DNA of 64,000 nucleotides, taken from Lumbricus terrestris. Taxonomy: Eukaryota > Annelida > Clitellata > Crassiclitellata > Lumbricidae. The stretch is taken from the NCBI GenBank assembly GCA_949752735.1, contig OX457038.1, forward strand, positions 66,540,693 through 66,604,692, written 5' to 3'. Numbering within the stretch: the stretch's first letter is position 1; every line of letters begins with the position of its first letter. The translations under genes and the position numbers were made by a program. Positions 10,550 to 22,655 of this stretch are shown piece after piece. The notes beneath the pieces are model-generated. The model did not search any database and was not told the DNA's origin. It saw only the letters and a program-made list of their open reading frames with translations.

Positions 10550-10748
10550 TCGCGCGTCAAAATAAAGTCTCCCCGGGGAGACTTTGTTTCGGCAGGGGAT
10601 GAAATATTCTCTCCCCCGAGAGACTTTATTTCAGAATAAAGTCTCTGGGGCGAATTTATTCTGAAACAGATCCTCCGGGGGAGAATCTGTTTCGAAGTAG
10701 AGTCTCCGGGGGTTGACTTTTAGGGGGGAGACTATGTCACGCGACACC
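10550..10748. repeat. Hairpin-cluster element, AGTCTCCCCC family (copy 2)
   Basis: Dense short inverted repeats such as AAAGTCTCCCCGGGGAGACTTT, GAGAGACTTTATTTC and GATTCTCCCCC / GGGGGAGAATC. Outer ends CGCGCGTCA and TGTCACGCGA form an imperfect terminal inverted repeat. It shares words with 2505-2665 and with the ends of the 7132-7588 element, so these look like one family of stem-rich non-autonomous elements. Confidence 0.6.
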
Positions 10749-11039
10749 TGCCCTGCATAATCTAGGCCTATCCATTATATCTAACTCTTAGGCCTATTGT
10801 AACTCCTCAAAAGCCCAAACCATCTCAACACACGTTGAAATAATCTGGTGAAATTGTCGTTTAGTACGCATGCGCAACGACCAGTCATCTCTGTTGAAGC
10901 CAACCAGTCGCTGCAACCATGCCAACGGTTGCTAGGAGCGCCCAGGTGGGGTATAATTGTTCATATACATGTACCTGTTGGAGGAAAGTCCTCACTGGCA
11001 CGCCTTGTCTCCCTTGGGCGCGATTCTTCACACGTTCTT

Positions 11040-11520
11040 CTCACTGTTTCTCCATCACTCTCACTCTCAAGCTCCCTGTCTCTCTCACTGGTAACTTCTT
11101 TATATCTGGTTGTCTGTCTGTCTTTCTATCTGTCTGTCTCCTTGTCTGTTGACTGTTTGTCTGTCTACCTGTCTGTCTGACTTTCATCCCCATCCGCACA
11201 TTCTATCCGTCTTTTCGCAATCGTTATTTTTTTACTGCCCTTCTATCTTGCTCATTCTTTCTCACACTGTCAGTTCTATTCACTTTTTTCTCTTTCATAT
11301 TCCTCCGCTCTCGTTATAAATTCTCTCACATATTCACACGCTCCATCAGCTTTATTTGCTCACACTATACAGTGCTTATCTTTCTCTTTACCATCAAAGG
11401 ACTCTATTATCACTGACTTTCCCCCTTCTGTCAGTCCTTTCTCTAGCGCTTCTTTATATTATACGTCTGTATGTCTGCATGTTTGTCCGTCTGTCTGTTT
11501 GTCTGTGTGTGCCTGTTTAA
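11040..11520. repeat. Pyrimidine-rich tract with (TCTG)n stretches
   Basis: A strongly T/C-biased strand with CTGTCTGTCTGT runs near 11110-11180 and 11460-11510. Open frames here read SLSLS or CLSVC and are artefacts of composition. Confidence 0.8.
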
Positions 11521-11729
11521 GCTCCTGTTTGTATGGTTTTACCAAAATCGCCTCCAAAAGTAGAAAGGCATTACGGAGAGTATAATATTACTGTTAAGTG
11601 AAAATTGTCACGCACGAGACCTGGACGTTTGTGGCATCTAAATTGAAAAGATGACAAGAATTTTCAACATCTGCCACAAGTACATGCAAGAGTATAACCT
11701 GCATTGCTGGCATTGTATTGTATCGCGAT

Positions 11730-11810
11730 GGTTGGAGCATTTATAGTGCGCCCTTAGTAGAACGAACGGTTCAGAGGCGCTCCCAATGCACACTGCGCAT
11801 GGTCCCGCGA
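11730..11810 (-). mobile_element. SINE 3'-end fragment
   Basis: TTTATAGTGCGCCC ... CAGAGGCGCTCCCA resembles, in minus orientation, the 3' end of the SINE family at 24.4 and 58.9 kb (there GCGCCCC ... CAGAGGCGCTCC). The tRNA-like head is missing. Confidence 0.45.
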
Positions 11811-12039
11811 TAAGGAGCAGGTCTCGAGAAGAGAAAGGAAGACGAAAACTGTCATACAGAAAAACAAAGAGCGGGTGTTGGTGTCATTTTGATGGCATCA
11901 TTGTTATTGTAACTTGCGAATCTGAGACAAAACTATCATACGGTAGCAGGAGTTTGAGAACACTTAAATAAACATCGCTATGTATTAGCAACTGCCGCTA
12001 TATATAATTATTGTTACATGTTTAACGACACTGCCATAT

Positions 12040-12215
12040 CGAAGATGATTAGTGTCGCCACGCCATTTAGGTCCCCGTGGACAGACCGTGTTAGCCCGAG
12101 ATTCGAATCTCTGAAATAGCCACCTTCGGGAATCGAACCGCGGCCCACGCGCTCTCTTCCACAAAGTAGCGTACAGACGCGCGGCCATCGACCTTACCGC
12201 TAGCTCATGGGAGTA
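12040..12215 (-). mobile_element. tRNA-derived SINE or tRNA-like repeat
   Basis: Read on the minus strand it has a box-A-like TAGCGGTAAGG and, after about 55 bases, a good box B GGTTCGATTCC (12129-12139). This is the internal RNA polymerase III promoter arrangement of a tRNA-derived SINE. The anticodon and acceptor stems do not pair well enough for a functional tRNA call. Confidence 0.6.
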
Positions 12216-12719
12216 TCCATATTGGTGGCTGTAGTCTACACGGCTGGATAAGGTAAGGTGAGGAAAGATACAGTATTTGAAGCATGGTATGCAAATCTCG
12301 CGTGGTTTGATTTTTGTAAGATTTATGAAAATGAGTATTAACTATAGCTGACGAATCAACAGAAGATGAACGACAGAGAAGTGGAGAGACTAAGAGTGAG
12401 AGAGAGAGAGAGAGAGACAGACAGACGGACAGTCATACAGATACAGGAACAGAAACAGAAACAGAGGCAGTAAGACAGAGGAAATGAGACATACAGCAGA
12501 TAATTTTAGAAAAGTTAATGTTAAAATGGAAAGTGCTGTGAACGACGTGAAACATGTACGTAATGTAAAGTTTACGAGTTTGGGCAAAAGAAGCGTACGG
12601 GAAATACATTCAGATGAGGTAGGGTAAGAAAAGAAAGAAAGACATGAGGCAATTTGAGGTATGATCAGATCAGTGTGGAAAGGTGAATCAATGTAATATC
12701 TACCAAGATGCATTATGAC

Positions 12720-12865
12720 CCCAGCATTGGCGAAACTGATGATGATGACAATGATAGAGACACGACTACAGTGACTATGGCGACGATGATGATGATATAT
12801 GACGACGAAGGCGATGATGATGATGATGGCGACGACGACGACAACAGCAACCATGATAATGCTGA
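12720..12865. repeat. (GAT/GAC)n trinucleotide tract
   Basis: Imperfect GATGATGAC/GACGACGAC run. The Asp-rich frame is a repeat by-product. Confidence 0.75.
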
Positions 12866-13019
12866 TGGTCTAATTACTCGTTGGCATCTTGTCCGCGTTG
12901 GGCGTTAAATATTAAGAGGTTCTCTTTGGAAATTCTGTCGTTGCGTTGTCTCCACGGACACTCAAAACCACCATCGAATAACGAGATATGGACCTGGAAT
13001 GTCCAAATGGCTTGTGGGT

Positions 13020-13404
13020 TCCTCTCTATCTGTCTCTGTCTCTGTCTCTGTCTCTGTCTCTGTCTCTGTCTCTGTCTCTGTCACTGTCTCTCTCTCTCTG
13101 TCTCTGTCTCTGTCTCTGTCTCTGTCTATCTGTCTGTCTCTCTCTGTCTCTGTCTCTCTCTCCCTCTCTCTCTCTTGCTCTCTCTCTGTCTGTCTCTGTC
13201 TCTGTCTCTGTCTCTCTGTCTGTCTCTCTCTCTGTCTCTCTCTCTCCCTCTCTCTCTCGCTCTCTCTCTCTCTCTCTATGTCTCTCTCTCTCTGTCTCTG
13301 TCTCTCTGTCTGTCTCTCCCTCTCTGTCTATCTCTCTCTCTGTCTATCTCTCTCTCTCTCTGTCTCTCTCTCTCTCGCTCTCTCTCTCTCTGTCTCTCTC
13401 TCTG

Positions 13405-13438
<34 letters not shown>

Positions 13439-13440
13439 AC
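13020..13440. repeat. (TCTCTG)n pyrimidine microsatellite, about 420 bp
   Basis: Almost pure mixture of TCTCTG, TCTCTC and TCTGTC units on the plus strand with very few purines other than G. All three plus frames are open because the units lack stops. No gene. Confidence 0.97.
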
Positions 13441-13554
13441 TCCCTTTCTCGCTTTCTGTCTCTCTTTCCGTTTCTCTATGTCTCTTCCGACCTCTGTCCA
13501 GGCTTGTCTCAGCGTGTTTATATATCTCAGTGTTTCTGTATGTCTGTTTGTCTA

Positions 13555-13560
13555 TCTATA

Positions 13561-13592
<32 letters not shown>

Positions 13593-13612
13593 TGTCTGTC
13601 TGTCGGTCTATC
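13555..13612. repeat. (CTGC)n(CTGT)n microsatellite
   Basis: About six CTGC/CCTG units followed by four CTGT units. Confidence 0.9.
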
Positions 13613-13639
13613 TTTTTTGTCACGCTATTAACTTCGTAA

Positions 13640-14930
13640 ACACTTCTATTCTTTCGACAAGAGGGCAGGAAGATTATAGCGTGACAAAAGAAGGCAAAGA
13701 TAGAAACAAAGACAGAGGCATATAGACATACAGACTGAGTCAAGGCTATAGCGAAAGGAGGTAGATAGTGAGCGAGATCGACGCAACTTTTAAGGAAAGA
13801 AGGACGGTATTATACTCCTATAATAATTATAGGTCTACCAGAGTAATTAAACAGATACAATTAGATAGAAATAAGAAATGTTAACTCGAGCAGATAGGGA
13901 AACAGATAGACATAGATAAAATTTACCTTCCCTGCTTTTTACATCTTCTATATGAATCGTGTGTGTGTATCTCTTTGTCCCTGCAGCCCTATAGGTGTTA
14001 TCTCAGTGCCTGTGTGTCGCTTTCTCTCTGTATACATACGTCTCCGTATATGTATCCGTCCGTCCCTGCAGTCGGCTGCTTACAACTCGGCGCACACAAG
14101 TACGTGCCGCCGTCCCAAAGTCTCTTCATTTTTAATAGCTCAATTTTTCGTGCGGCTGTTCCACTTTCCAGATCAGTAATCATCACGCCATTCTAGTGCT
14201 TCGTGCATCGTCCGGTGATGTTGACAGTACGCATCGGGGTCGTCTCTCTCTCATCTCATCTCATCCAGGCGCTGCAGATAATAGTTGACCCTGGTGACGA
14301 TTGATGGATGGGCGACTGCTGTTGCGTTTTTCTGGACGTCAAGTATAACTGATGCCGCTGGACTAGATGGCAGAGGATGGATACAGTGGATTGAATGAGG
14401 AAGCAGCCACAGCCCCTCGAATGAATGAATGTCGAACCTGCTTAGCAGCTGAGAACTGCAGAAGCATCATATACTACAATAGAGCAATTATCCTATATAA
14501 CTTAGCGGTGGTCGACGTAGCCAAAGTGATTCGATTGCTAATTGGTCTGTTGAGGGTCTGACCTGACTTTGGTGTTGTGAGCTGAAAACGCCGATGGCGA
14601 TGACCAAGTGCTTTTCGGGTTTCATCGTGATGAGTGATTCGTCAATAATTATTATTTTCCTGTCACTTCTGAATTGTGTTTCGTTCTAGGTAAGCGCAGC
14701 GCGGTCAGGGACCCAGAGCCTTTCATCGTCGACGAGTCTTCGATGGGTTGGTTCTACGTGTGGGAGAGAGCCCACCCATGGAGACCTCTTGCCTTTCCGT
14801 AATCATTCGTGAAGTTTTCACCAAAGCTCTAAATTATATTTCCATTTGATTTCAGTTGACTTTAATTAACTGAGCGATCGCCTCAGCTCTGCTTCAAATT
14901 AATTTCTATACTCCCGGTACCAGGTGTTGA
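13640..14930. other. No gene recognised
   Basis: Mixed sequence. Short open frames (for example near 14367-14561) have no family signature. I see no SINE head, LINE motif or RNA gene. Confidence 0.4.
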
Positions 14931-15132
14931 TTATTTGCTCGTCACAAATGACGCAGTAGAAATAGCAGTATTAGTATCAGTAGAAGTAGGAGTAATTATT
15001 ATTAGCAGTACTAGCAGCTTGACGAAGGCGACAGACGAATTGTGAGAAACGACATTTTTTTTTACCAAAGACTTTCGGTGACCATTCAGCGCTTTAACAC
15101 GGGTGGCCTTCGCGGGATCTTTTTGCTGCAGT

Positions 15133-15684
<552 letters not shown>

Positions 15685-15733
<49 letters not shown>

Positions 15734-15850
15734 CAAAATTTGTTTAAAAATATATATAATAATAATAATATAAAAAAAATAATAATAATAAATAATAATA
15801 ATAAATAATAATAATAAATAATAATAATGACACTAATAATAATAGTAATT
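15685..15850. repeat. (AAT)n tail after the LINE fragment
   Basis: AAT units interrupted by TATATAT and AAAAAAT around 15745-15780, then AATAATAATA again. Confidence 0.9.
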
Positions 15851-16619
15851 ATAATTATTAGTTTAGTAATAATATATTTATGATTCTTAAAACACCATTT
15901 GATTATTGCACTGAAACGTTTCTTATTTTAAAAATTGACTTCTGTCATTTTACCTGTGTCTGTTTTCCAATTCCGTTAATAACCCTCTCCACGCTTTTGC
16001 TGCGCTGTTCCGTATGACGTCAGAGAAAAGCCAATTCGCCGCCTTTATTATCAGATGAGGAAATGAAGAGGACGAGGAAATTATATTAATAATCTTTGGC
16101 GGAAGTTCTCGACAGCCTCGTTTCATAACATTTCTAGGTGCAGCATTGCATAAGTTTTTATGCAGTGAATAATATATTATTGAGATGAACTGTTATTGCA
16201 TTGGCGTTCTGCGGTAAGGCAAGAAGGAAAGCAATGCATCGACTGTAAAACCGGTAAAGGCAATGAAGGTAAAGGTAACGAAGGCAAGCAAGGTAAGGAA
16301 GGCAAATGATCATTTCGACGGTTTTCTTTGCCTCCAATTAATGATAGACATTGTTATGTTCACACTATTTTTGTCGTTGCTGATTTTAAATGTGCTTTGA
16401 CGTGTAACTGGGTGAAGCGGTGTGTCACCTGGATTTGTCGCTCTTTTTTAATTAAACTAAGATTATTAAATCAAGATTATGAAGATATGCAAGGAAATGA
16501 AGTGAGCCAGGTAATTAGGTTAACAAAGTAATAAATAAAGGCAAGTGATTCAGGTAGGCAAGGCTCATTACGATAAACAAGGAATAAAGGTAAGGAGTGT
16601 ATGTAAGAGAATTATCATG
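15851..16619. other. No gene recognised; AAGGTAA-type words near 16210-16310
   Basis: The only structure seen is a loose repetition of AAGGCAA / AAGGTAA words around 16210-16310 and again near 16540-16600. No coding evidence. Confidence 0.4.
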
Positions 16620-16697
16620 AAGATGATTATGATGAAGACAACGACAATACGATGACGATGACGACGATGACGATGATGATGATGATGATGATGACGG

Positions 16698-16729
<32 letters not shown>

Positions 16730-16830
16730 GTGATGATGATGGTGGTGGTGGTGGTGATGATGATGATGGTGATGGCGGTGGTGGTGGTGGTGGTGCATGG
16801 TGGTAATGATGCTGATGATGATGACGATGA
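16620..16830. repeat. (GAT)n / (GGT)n trinucleotide tract
   Basis: GAT repeats changing to GGT and back. Poly-His, Met and Asp frames are artefacts. Confidence 0.93.
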
Positions 16831-17284
16831 TGATAATAGTGATTTATATATGAAGTTCACACCTGTTGCCATTGCAAGAGAAATCACCTTTGCTTCCAAT
16901 AGTTGGTCTCTCTGGAGCCTGACGATGTAGTCGCAAAAAAGACCGGACACAACATAATTATTCTTCGACCGTAATTCAGAGGTGATGCAATAATTCTGCT
17001 ATGCGACGAACAGTCTTAAAGGCTGTGACTCTCCTTACTCAGTGTAGCCAGTAATGCAGTATACTATAGGCCTAGAGACTAGAGTAGCGTGACACGCCAG
17101 TGTTAGATGAGTTTAATCTGATGAAATATTGTCGTGGAAATACTGGTTAGTGTGACAATGATTATTATTAATGTTATTACAATTATCACCTTTATTACTC
17201 TAGATAGTATCACCATTACTATTAGGCCTATAGCAATATTATAAGACTGATTGTAATTAAAAGCCTATTTACTGCTGCTATTAA

Positions 17285-17467
17285 TAGGGCTTACTATTAC
17301 TACCACAGCTACTTCCACCACCACCACCACTACTACAACTACTACTACTACAACAACAAAACTACTACTACTATTACCACCACTAGTACTACTGCTATAG
17401 ATATACCCATATCTACTACTAGTATCTGCTACCACTAATACAACTGCTACTACAACTACTTCTACTT

Positions 17468-17509
<42 letters not shown>

Positions 17510-17585
17510 AAACTACTACTACTAAAACTACTACTACTAAATCTACTACTACCAAAACTACTACAATTACTATTACTGCAACTAT
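17285..17585. repeat. (CTA)n / (ACC)n trinucleotide tract
   Basis: Mainly ACT/CTA units with several AAAACTACT interruptions that form a roughly 18-bp sub-period at 17510-17570. Confidence 0.92.
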
Positions 17586-18267
17586 TACTACAACCTACAC
17601 TATGATTATCATTCATCTATTTTTGCTTCATTTATTAAGCGCCACTCCAATAAACAAGGATCTGTTCAACTATCTACAATGTTAATCTCGGCAGGAGATA
17701 CTCGTTCGCACCCGTGTAATACTCTCCGCTTAGCAGCGAGCACTATTAGGCTATAACTCATCGACTCCAGTGTCGCATAGTAATCAAGTTCACTCCAACG
17801 ATAATACATTGTCGTGCAGTGTAGCCATAGATATTTTTATAGCGCCGTGGAGGTCGTTGCCGACAGCCTAATTGATGACATAGCATACAGTTCGTTAAGA
17901 AAGACAAGCTCATCCATAAACCACAAGCAGTGCTCAAACATCTGCAGCAACTTGTCATGGCGCTCCTGTGCATTATCTGCTAAATAATAGATTCATGGGA
18001 TAGTCTACGACCCAGCAAAGACCGGGCTTAGCGCTTTTTCAGCCAGAAACAGCTAAAAACCGTCGGCAGCTCAAAGGGCCGAAAGGTTATAGCCATATTG
18101 TTCAGGTGTCGGTTACAGTGTCTGAAAATTTTCAACAGAAAATGACTATATGTACGTCGGGGTAGAAATTCCACCGGTAATTCCATACCATCTGAACGCT
18201 TTTAGGCAGAGAACCCGACAAAATATAGCTTTCAGGAATGTATAGGTCAAAGTTATTACCAATAAAT
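17586..18267. other. No gene recognised
   Basis: Unique-looking sequence. Nothing with motif support on either strand. Confidence 0.4.
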
Positions 18268-18330
18268 CAATCAGAATTTATATAGCGCCCCTTCAAGGTA
18301 CCTACTCAGAGGCGCTCCCGGCCGAGATCA
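18268..18330 (-). mobile_element. SINE 3'-end fragment
   Basis: TATATAGCGCCCCTTCAAGG ... CTCAGAGGCGCTCCCG matches in minus orientation the 3' end of the SINE copies at 24.4 and 58.9 kb. No tRNA head. Confidence 0.6.
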
Positions 18331-18714
18331 AGGCGAAAAACACAGTCTTCAACAGTTTGTGAATTTGATAACTGTTCCATCTATTATGTCATTTGACAGC
18401 AGAAAATTCTGCGTGTTCGAATATTCAAGCGACGATGATGTCTGTCCTGTGCACTGGTTATTGTTAAGTGCACAAAGATACCATCTGGCATAGAAGTATA
18501 GACCGACTGCAGCATACGCCTCTTTGATGGCGTACGGTCACTGATGCCGTATCATTCTGATCTTTGCATGTCTCCTTATATTTCCCTCTTTTTCATGTCG
18601 ACCGAACCACGCCACCATTTGACATGCACAGTTTGCACATTGCACAACGACAGTGGTATAAAGCGAGGAATATTGATTGATAGGTTGACATTTAATATGG
18701 TTATTCTACTGAAG

Positions 18715-18762
18715 TCATCATCATCGTCATCGTCATCATCATCATCATCATCATCATCATCG

Positions 18763-18795
<33 letters not shown>

Positions 18796-19030
18796 CTATC
18801 ATCATCGTCGTCGTCGCCATCATCATTATCATCGTCATTACCGCTATTATTGCTATCATTATTATTATTATTTTTACTGCAGCTGCTACTACTACTACCA
18901 CTACTATTACTACTACTACTGCTGCCGCTGCCGCTGCCGCTGCCGTGCCGCTGCCGCTGCCGCTGCCGCTGCTACTTCTACTATACGACTACTCCTACTG
19001 CTACTGCTGCCAATATTGCTACTACCACTG

Positions 19031-19088
<58 letters not shown>

Positions 19089-19110
19089 GCCTACTAATAA
19101 TAATAATAAT
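18715..19110. repeat. Compound trinucleotide/hexanucleotide repeats
   Basis: (ATC)n at 18715-18840, then (CTA)n, a (GCCGCT)n block near 18919-18970, and (CTA)n/(AAT)n to 19110. Homopolymer-like frames (S, T, L, V) are artefacts. Confidence 0.92.
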
Positions 19111-19377
19111 AATTGAACTAGGCTTCTACCACTACTGGCACTGCTACAACTACTGCTACTGCCGATGCTGGTTGTGTTATTCCATGCGACTTTGTTTTGA
19201 TTGTGACCGACTGGCATCTGCAATGGATGGATAGGAAGAGACGATAGCAATCGCGAGAGATGCTTACGCTTCAGATGACTCTGTTCCACGACTCGAGTGC
19301 AAGTTACATCAATGAGAATGACACGCAACGTTGCTTTCGCTGTTGTCATGGATACAAGACTCGCATCGTTCATCGTT

Positions 19378-19496
19378 TGATGGTCGGCATGCTGTTGCAT
19401 GACTTGCATGCTGTTGCATGACTTGCATCGTTCATTTTGATGGTCGGCATGCTGTTGCATGACTTGCATGCTGTTGCATGACTTGCATCGCTCGCA
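19378..19496. repeat. Two-copy tandem repeat with nested 22-bp unit
   Basis: A block of about 60 bp (TTGATGGTCGGCATGCTGTTG, then two rounds of GCATGACTTGCATGCTGTT, then GCATCG) is repeated twice. Within each, the GCATGCTGTTGCATGACTT motif itself occurs twice. Confidence 0.85.
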
Positions 19497-19789
19497 CAGT
19501 GGACCTATCTTGCTCAAAATGCAAACAGTTGTTGCATAGCTTTTGCAACAAGCTTTGACAGCTTTGACTAATGTATACAATAATGTTACTTAGCTTGTAT
19601 AACATGCCTGAACAGTCCTGATTAGTGCCCATAGTTGTTGTATCGCCCGTGTAACAGCCCTCGGCCATTGCAACATGCTTTGCGCATTGGACCAAATTCA
19701 AATTCCGTTATACTGGAGCATCGATGGCACCAGAAAAACGATGGCATGGACTGAAACTCATTGGCACACATCATCTGCCTCAGCAGCTG

Positions 19790-21195
19790 CCCCATTCTCG
19801 TTGTCATCCTCCTACTCCTCCTCCTCTTACTCTCCTCCTTTTATTTCTGTTTTGCTTCCTGAATTTTCGTTTTATATTCATCTGCATATTTCCCATTCCT
19901 CCTCTTACTCAGAATTCCATTTCTATGCTTTTTTGTCTTCTGTTGTTCCTCGTGCTCCTATTCTTCTCCCTCTCATTCATCCTCCTCCTCCTAATCGTCT
20001 GTCTCCATCTCTATCCCTGTCTACTCGTGCATCAACTTCTCTCCTTAGTTATCCTCCTGCTTGTGACCTTGTCTAAACTCGATTCCTCATCCTTTTCTTC
20101 TCTTACTCTTCCTGATATCCACACTCTTTTTCCCTTCTTCTATTCTCCTGCTTCTTGAGCTTCCACTTTTATTGTTCATCATCTTTCTTCCCCCACCCCA
20201 TATTTTTGCATTCGTCCTCCTCTTCCTTCTGCTCCTCCCCCTCTCAGTGCAAGCACCTGCTAAGAGCGCGCCGCTGGAGCTTATGGTGCTTCATATCCTT
20301 ATTTAAAATTATTTATTTGCAACAGCCGATTATTATCGGTCGCATTGGGCCTTACCAACATTCAATGTAACGTGGTATCAAGGGATACGGTGCGATGTTG
20401 CTCAATGTAAAAGCCTACTGTTAAACGATATCTACTTCTTCATCTAACAACTCAATTTAACATGCTGTTTTGTTATAATATGAACTCTATGACATTTTAC
20501 GCTGTTTTTCGATGTTTGATATAATTTTGATTGATGCGAAATTGTTGACTTGGCCACATTGCTCTTCCATCTCTTACTCCTCATTTTCTAATTATCACAA
20601 TTCCTTACCATTCATATGTGCCATTTCGCGTTTTCTTCCATTGTTGACCTTCACCCTCCTCTTCTTTGTGATCCTTCCGAACCAAATTTTTTCTTCTCCG
20701 ATCCTCTTCCTTCTCCTCTCCGTCCTTCCTTCGATTCGACCATACTTCTTCCTTCCCTTCTTACAAATGTTCCATCAACACTGTATTCCTCCTCTTATGT
20801 GTATCTTCTTTCTCCTCCCACTCATCTTCTCCTCATGTTACTCCCTCTTCCTATCCCCCGTTTCATTCCGTCCCTGACCCATTGCCCTATATACCCATGC
20901 ATCTGCCTCTGCTTCTAAGTTTGCCCTTGCCACCCCTGTCCTTTTGTCTGTGTCTCTGCCATGCACTGCACCTACCTTTGCCTGTTCTTCGCATTCTGTC
21001 TCTGTCTTTGCTTCTGCCTCTCCCACTCCTTCTGCCTCATCCTCTTCCTGTTCCTCTCCATGATTGTGCTTCTGCATGTTCCATTCCCTGATACCCAGTC
21101 CTCCGCCTCTCCGCCTCCCACTCTCTCTTCTCCCTCTCCCTGTCTTTTCCTCCAACACCCCTTCCCTACGCCTCTCCCCGTCGTCTATTGATTGA
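19790..21195. repeat. 1.4-kb pyrimidine-biased region
   Basis: The plus strand is mainly C and T (TCC, CTT and CTC words) with interruptions at about 20260-20520. Several short frames rich in S, L, P and F cover it, but none shows a family signature. Confidence 0.7.
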
Positions 21196-21199
21196 AAAC

Positions 21200-22540
21200 C
21201 GTGCAAAATCGCACTCCTAAACAACCAGCCCATAAACAACGTTGGCGCGCGCGCGCACACACACACACACAGATTCACTACGACCGTCAACCGTCCTATA
21301 CTGACCGTCCCTATAATATACCAACTCGCTGTTAGGACGGCCGATAAGTAGCAGGCTCAGCAGGCGACGGTCCGCTGAATAACGATTTTCCCTTGTAATT
21401 AAATTTCCCTGTTCGGCGGTGGCGGCGTTTTATCAGCGGCTTCCATTTTCCACCGCCATCGTCCGGCCTCTGAAGAGATCTATCGCCCGGCTGATCTAAA
21501 TTAGAAACCGCGCGTAGACCGGATCTCACAATTGATGCGATCCACTGACTCCATACTATGCTTCGAAGGGACGTCGACTGTGGGTCGGGGAACCCTCGGA
21601 AATATCGTCGAGTCCATTTCTCCAGATCTGTCTGTGATTCTGTATAGGCGAATACGACGGCGCGGTATTAGTAATTGCGCTGTAATGTGATATTATTGTA
21701 CCGAGATTTGTTATGAAGTGTCGTGATGTTATGTAATGTAATCAGATTTTTTTCTTTATTATCCTATAATTTAGTGCTACTGTGTAACATTGACTATGTT
21801 GTAAGCTACATGGTATGCCTAATGGATTTTAAGCTTAATCATTAGGCCTATGTAGCATTATGACGGTAGAATTGATTATTTATCTATTCTGTTTTGCTTT
21901 TTAATTACACTGTTTTTTACTGTTCTTCCAACAACTAATCGCTGATCTCCCAGCATCTTACAGGGATTATCTTGCACTTAGGACCACTACCTAGCGGGAT
22001 TTTTTTCCTTTCAGAGGTACCCTGTGTTCCCATGCACTGACTGTAACATTGATCAGTTTTCATTTGTTCACATTTGTTGTTTTTTAAGCTGTTGTAAATT
22101 GTCTTGTGAACAATTGTTTTGGGAGCAAAAAAAATTATTTTGTAAAATCATTGAGTAAAATAATGTGTGCGCGTATATGCATGCAATGCATATCACAAGA
22201 GCCTCTAATGCGTTTCATAAACTCATTCTATCAACTACAGAGGTCGGCACGAATCGTCGAGATTATATTATATTACATGACACTTCATAACACGAGACTC
22301 CAATTGAAGTTACTTGAGTTCACCGGGGCACTTAAAAGGTCAACGGAGGTGAATGAAGGTCAGTGGATCTTTGAAAAGGTGGCCACAGGTCCAGCGATTC
22401 TGTGGTCAGTTTAGGTCAATAAAAATCACCGAGATTCTGCGAATGTTTCTAGACGTTAATAGGTTATTTGAGTGTCACAATGCAACTACATATGAAAAGG
22501 TCAACGTGGTTTCGTAACGGTCACGAGATAAACAAAACGA
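21200..22540. other. No gene recognised; (CA)n at 21255-21272
   Basis: Contains a short GCGCGC/CACACA run at about 21245-21272. The stretch 21890-22040 (GGACCACTACCTAGCGGGATT) resembles the 3' UTR of the LINE fragment at 41 kb, but the match is too weak to call. Confidence 0.35.
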
Positions 22541-22554
22541 ATATTACTAAGACA

Positions 22555-22655
22555 TGGTACCAGAGGTCATAGAAGGTCGTCAGAGGTCATCGAAGATCGT
22601 CAGAGGTCATCGAATTTCGTCAGAGGTCATCGAAGGTCGTCAGTGGTCAACCAAG
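22555..22655. repeat. 20-bp tandem repeat with AGGTCAtcGAAGGTCGTC units
   Basis: About five units of AGAGGTCATCGAAGGTCGTC with small substitutions. It overlaps the stop codon end of the LRR gene on the minus strand, so it lies in that gene's 3' UTR. Confidence 0.88.

Noticed and set aside
12040..12215. A functional tRNA gene
   Set aside because: Box A and B are present, but I could not form a convincing acceptor stem or anticodon arm; a SINE head is more likely.
12881..13725. Three overlapping plus-strand frames rich in Leu, Ser, Cys and Val
   Set aside because: They are translations of the (TCTCTG)n tract in its three frames.
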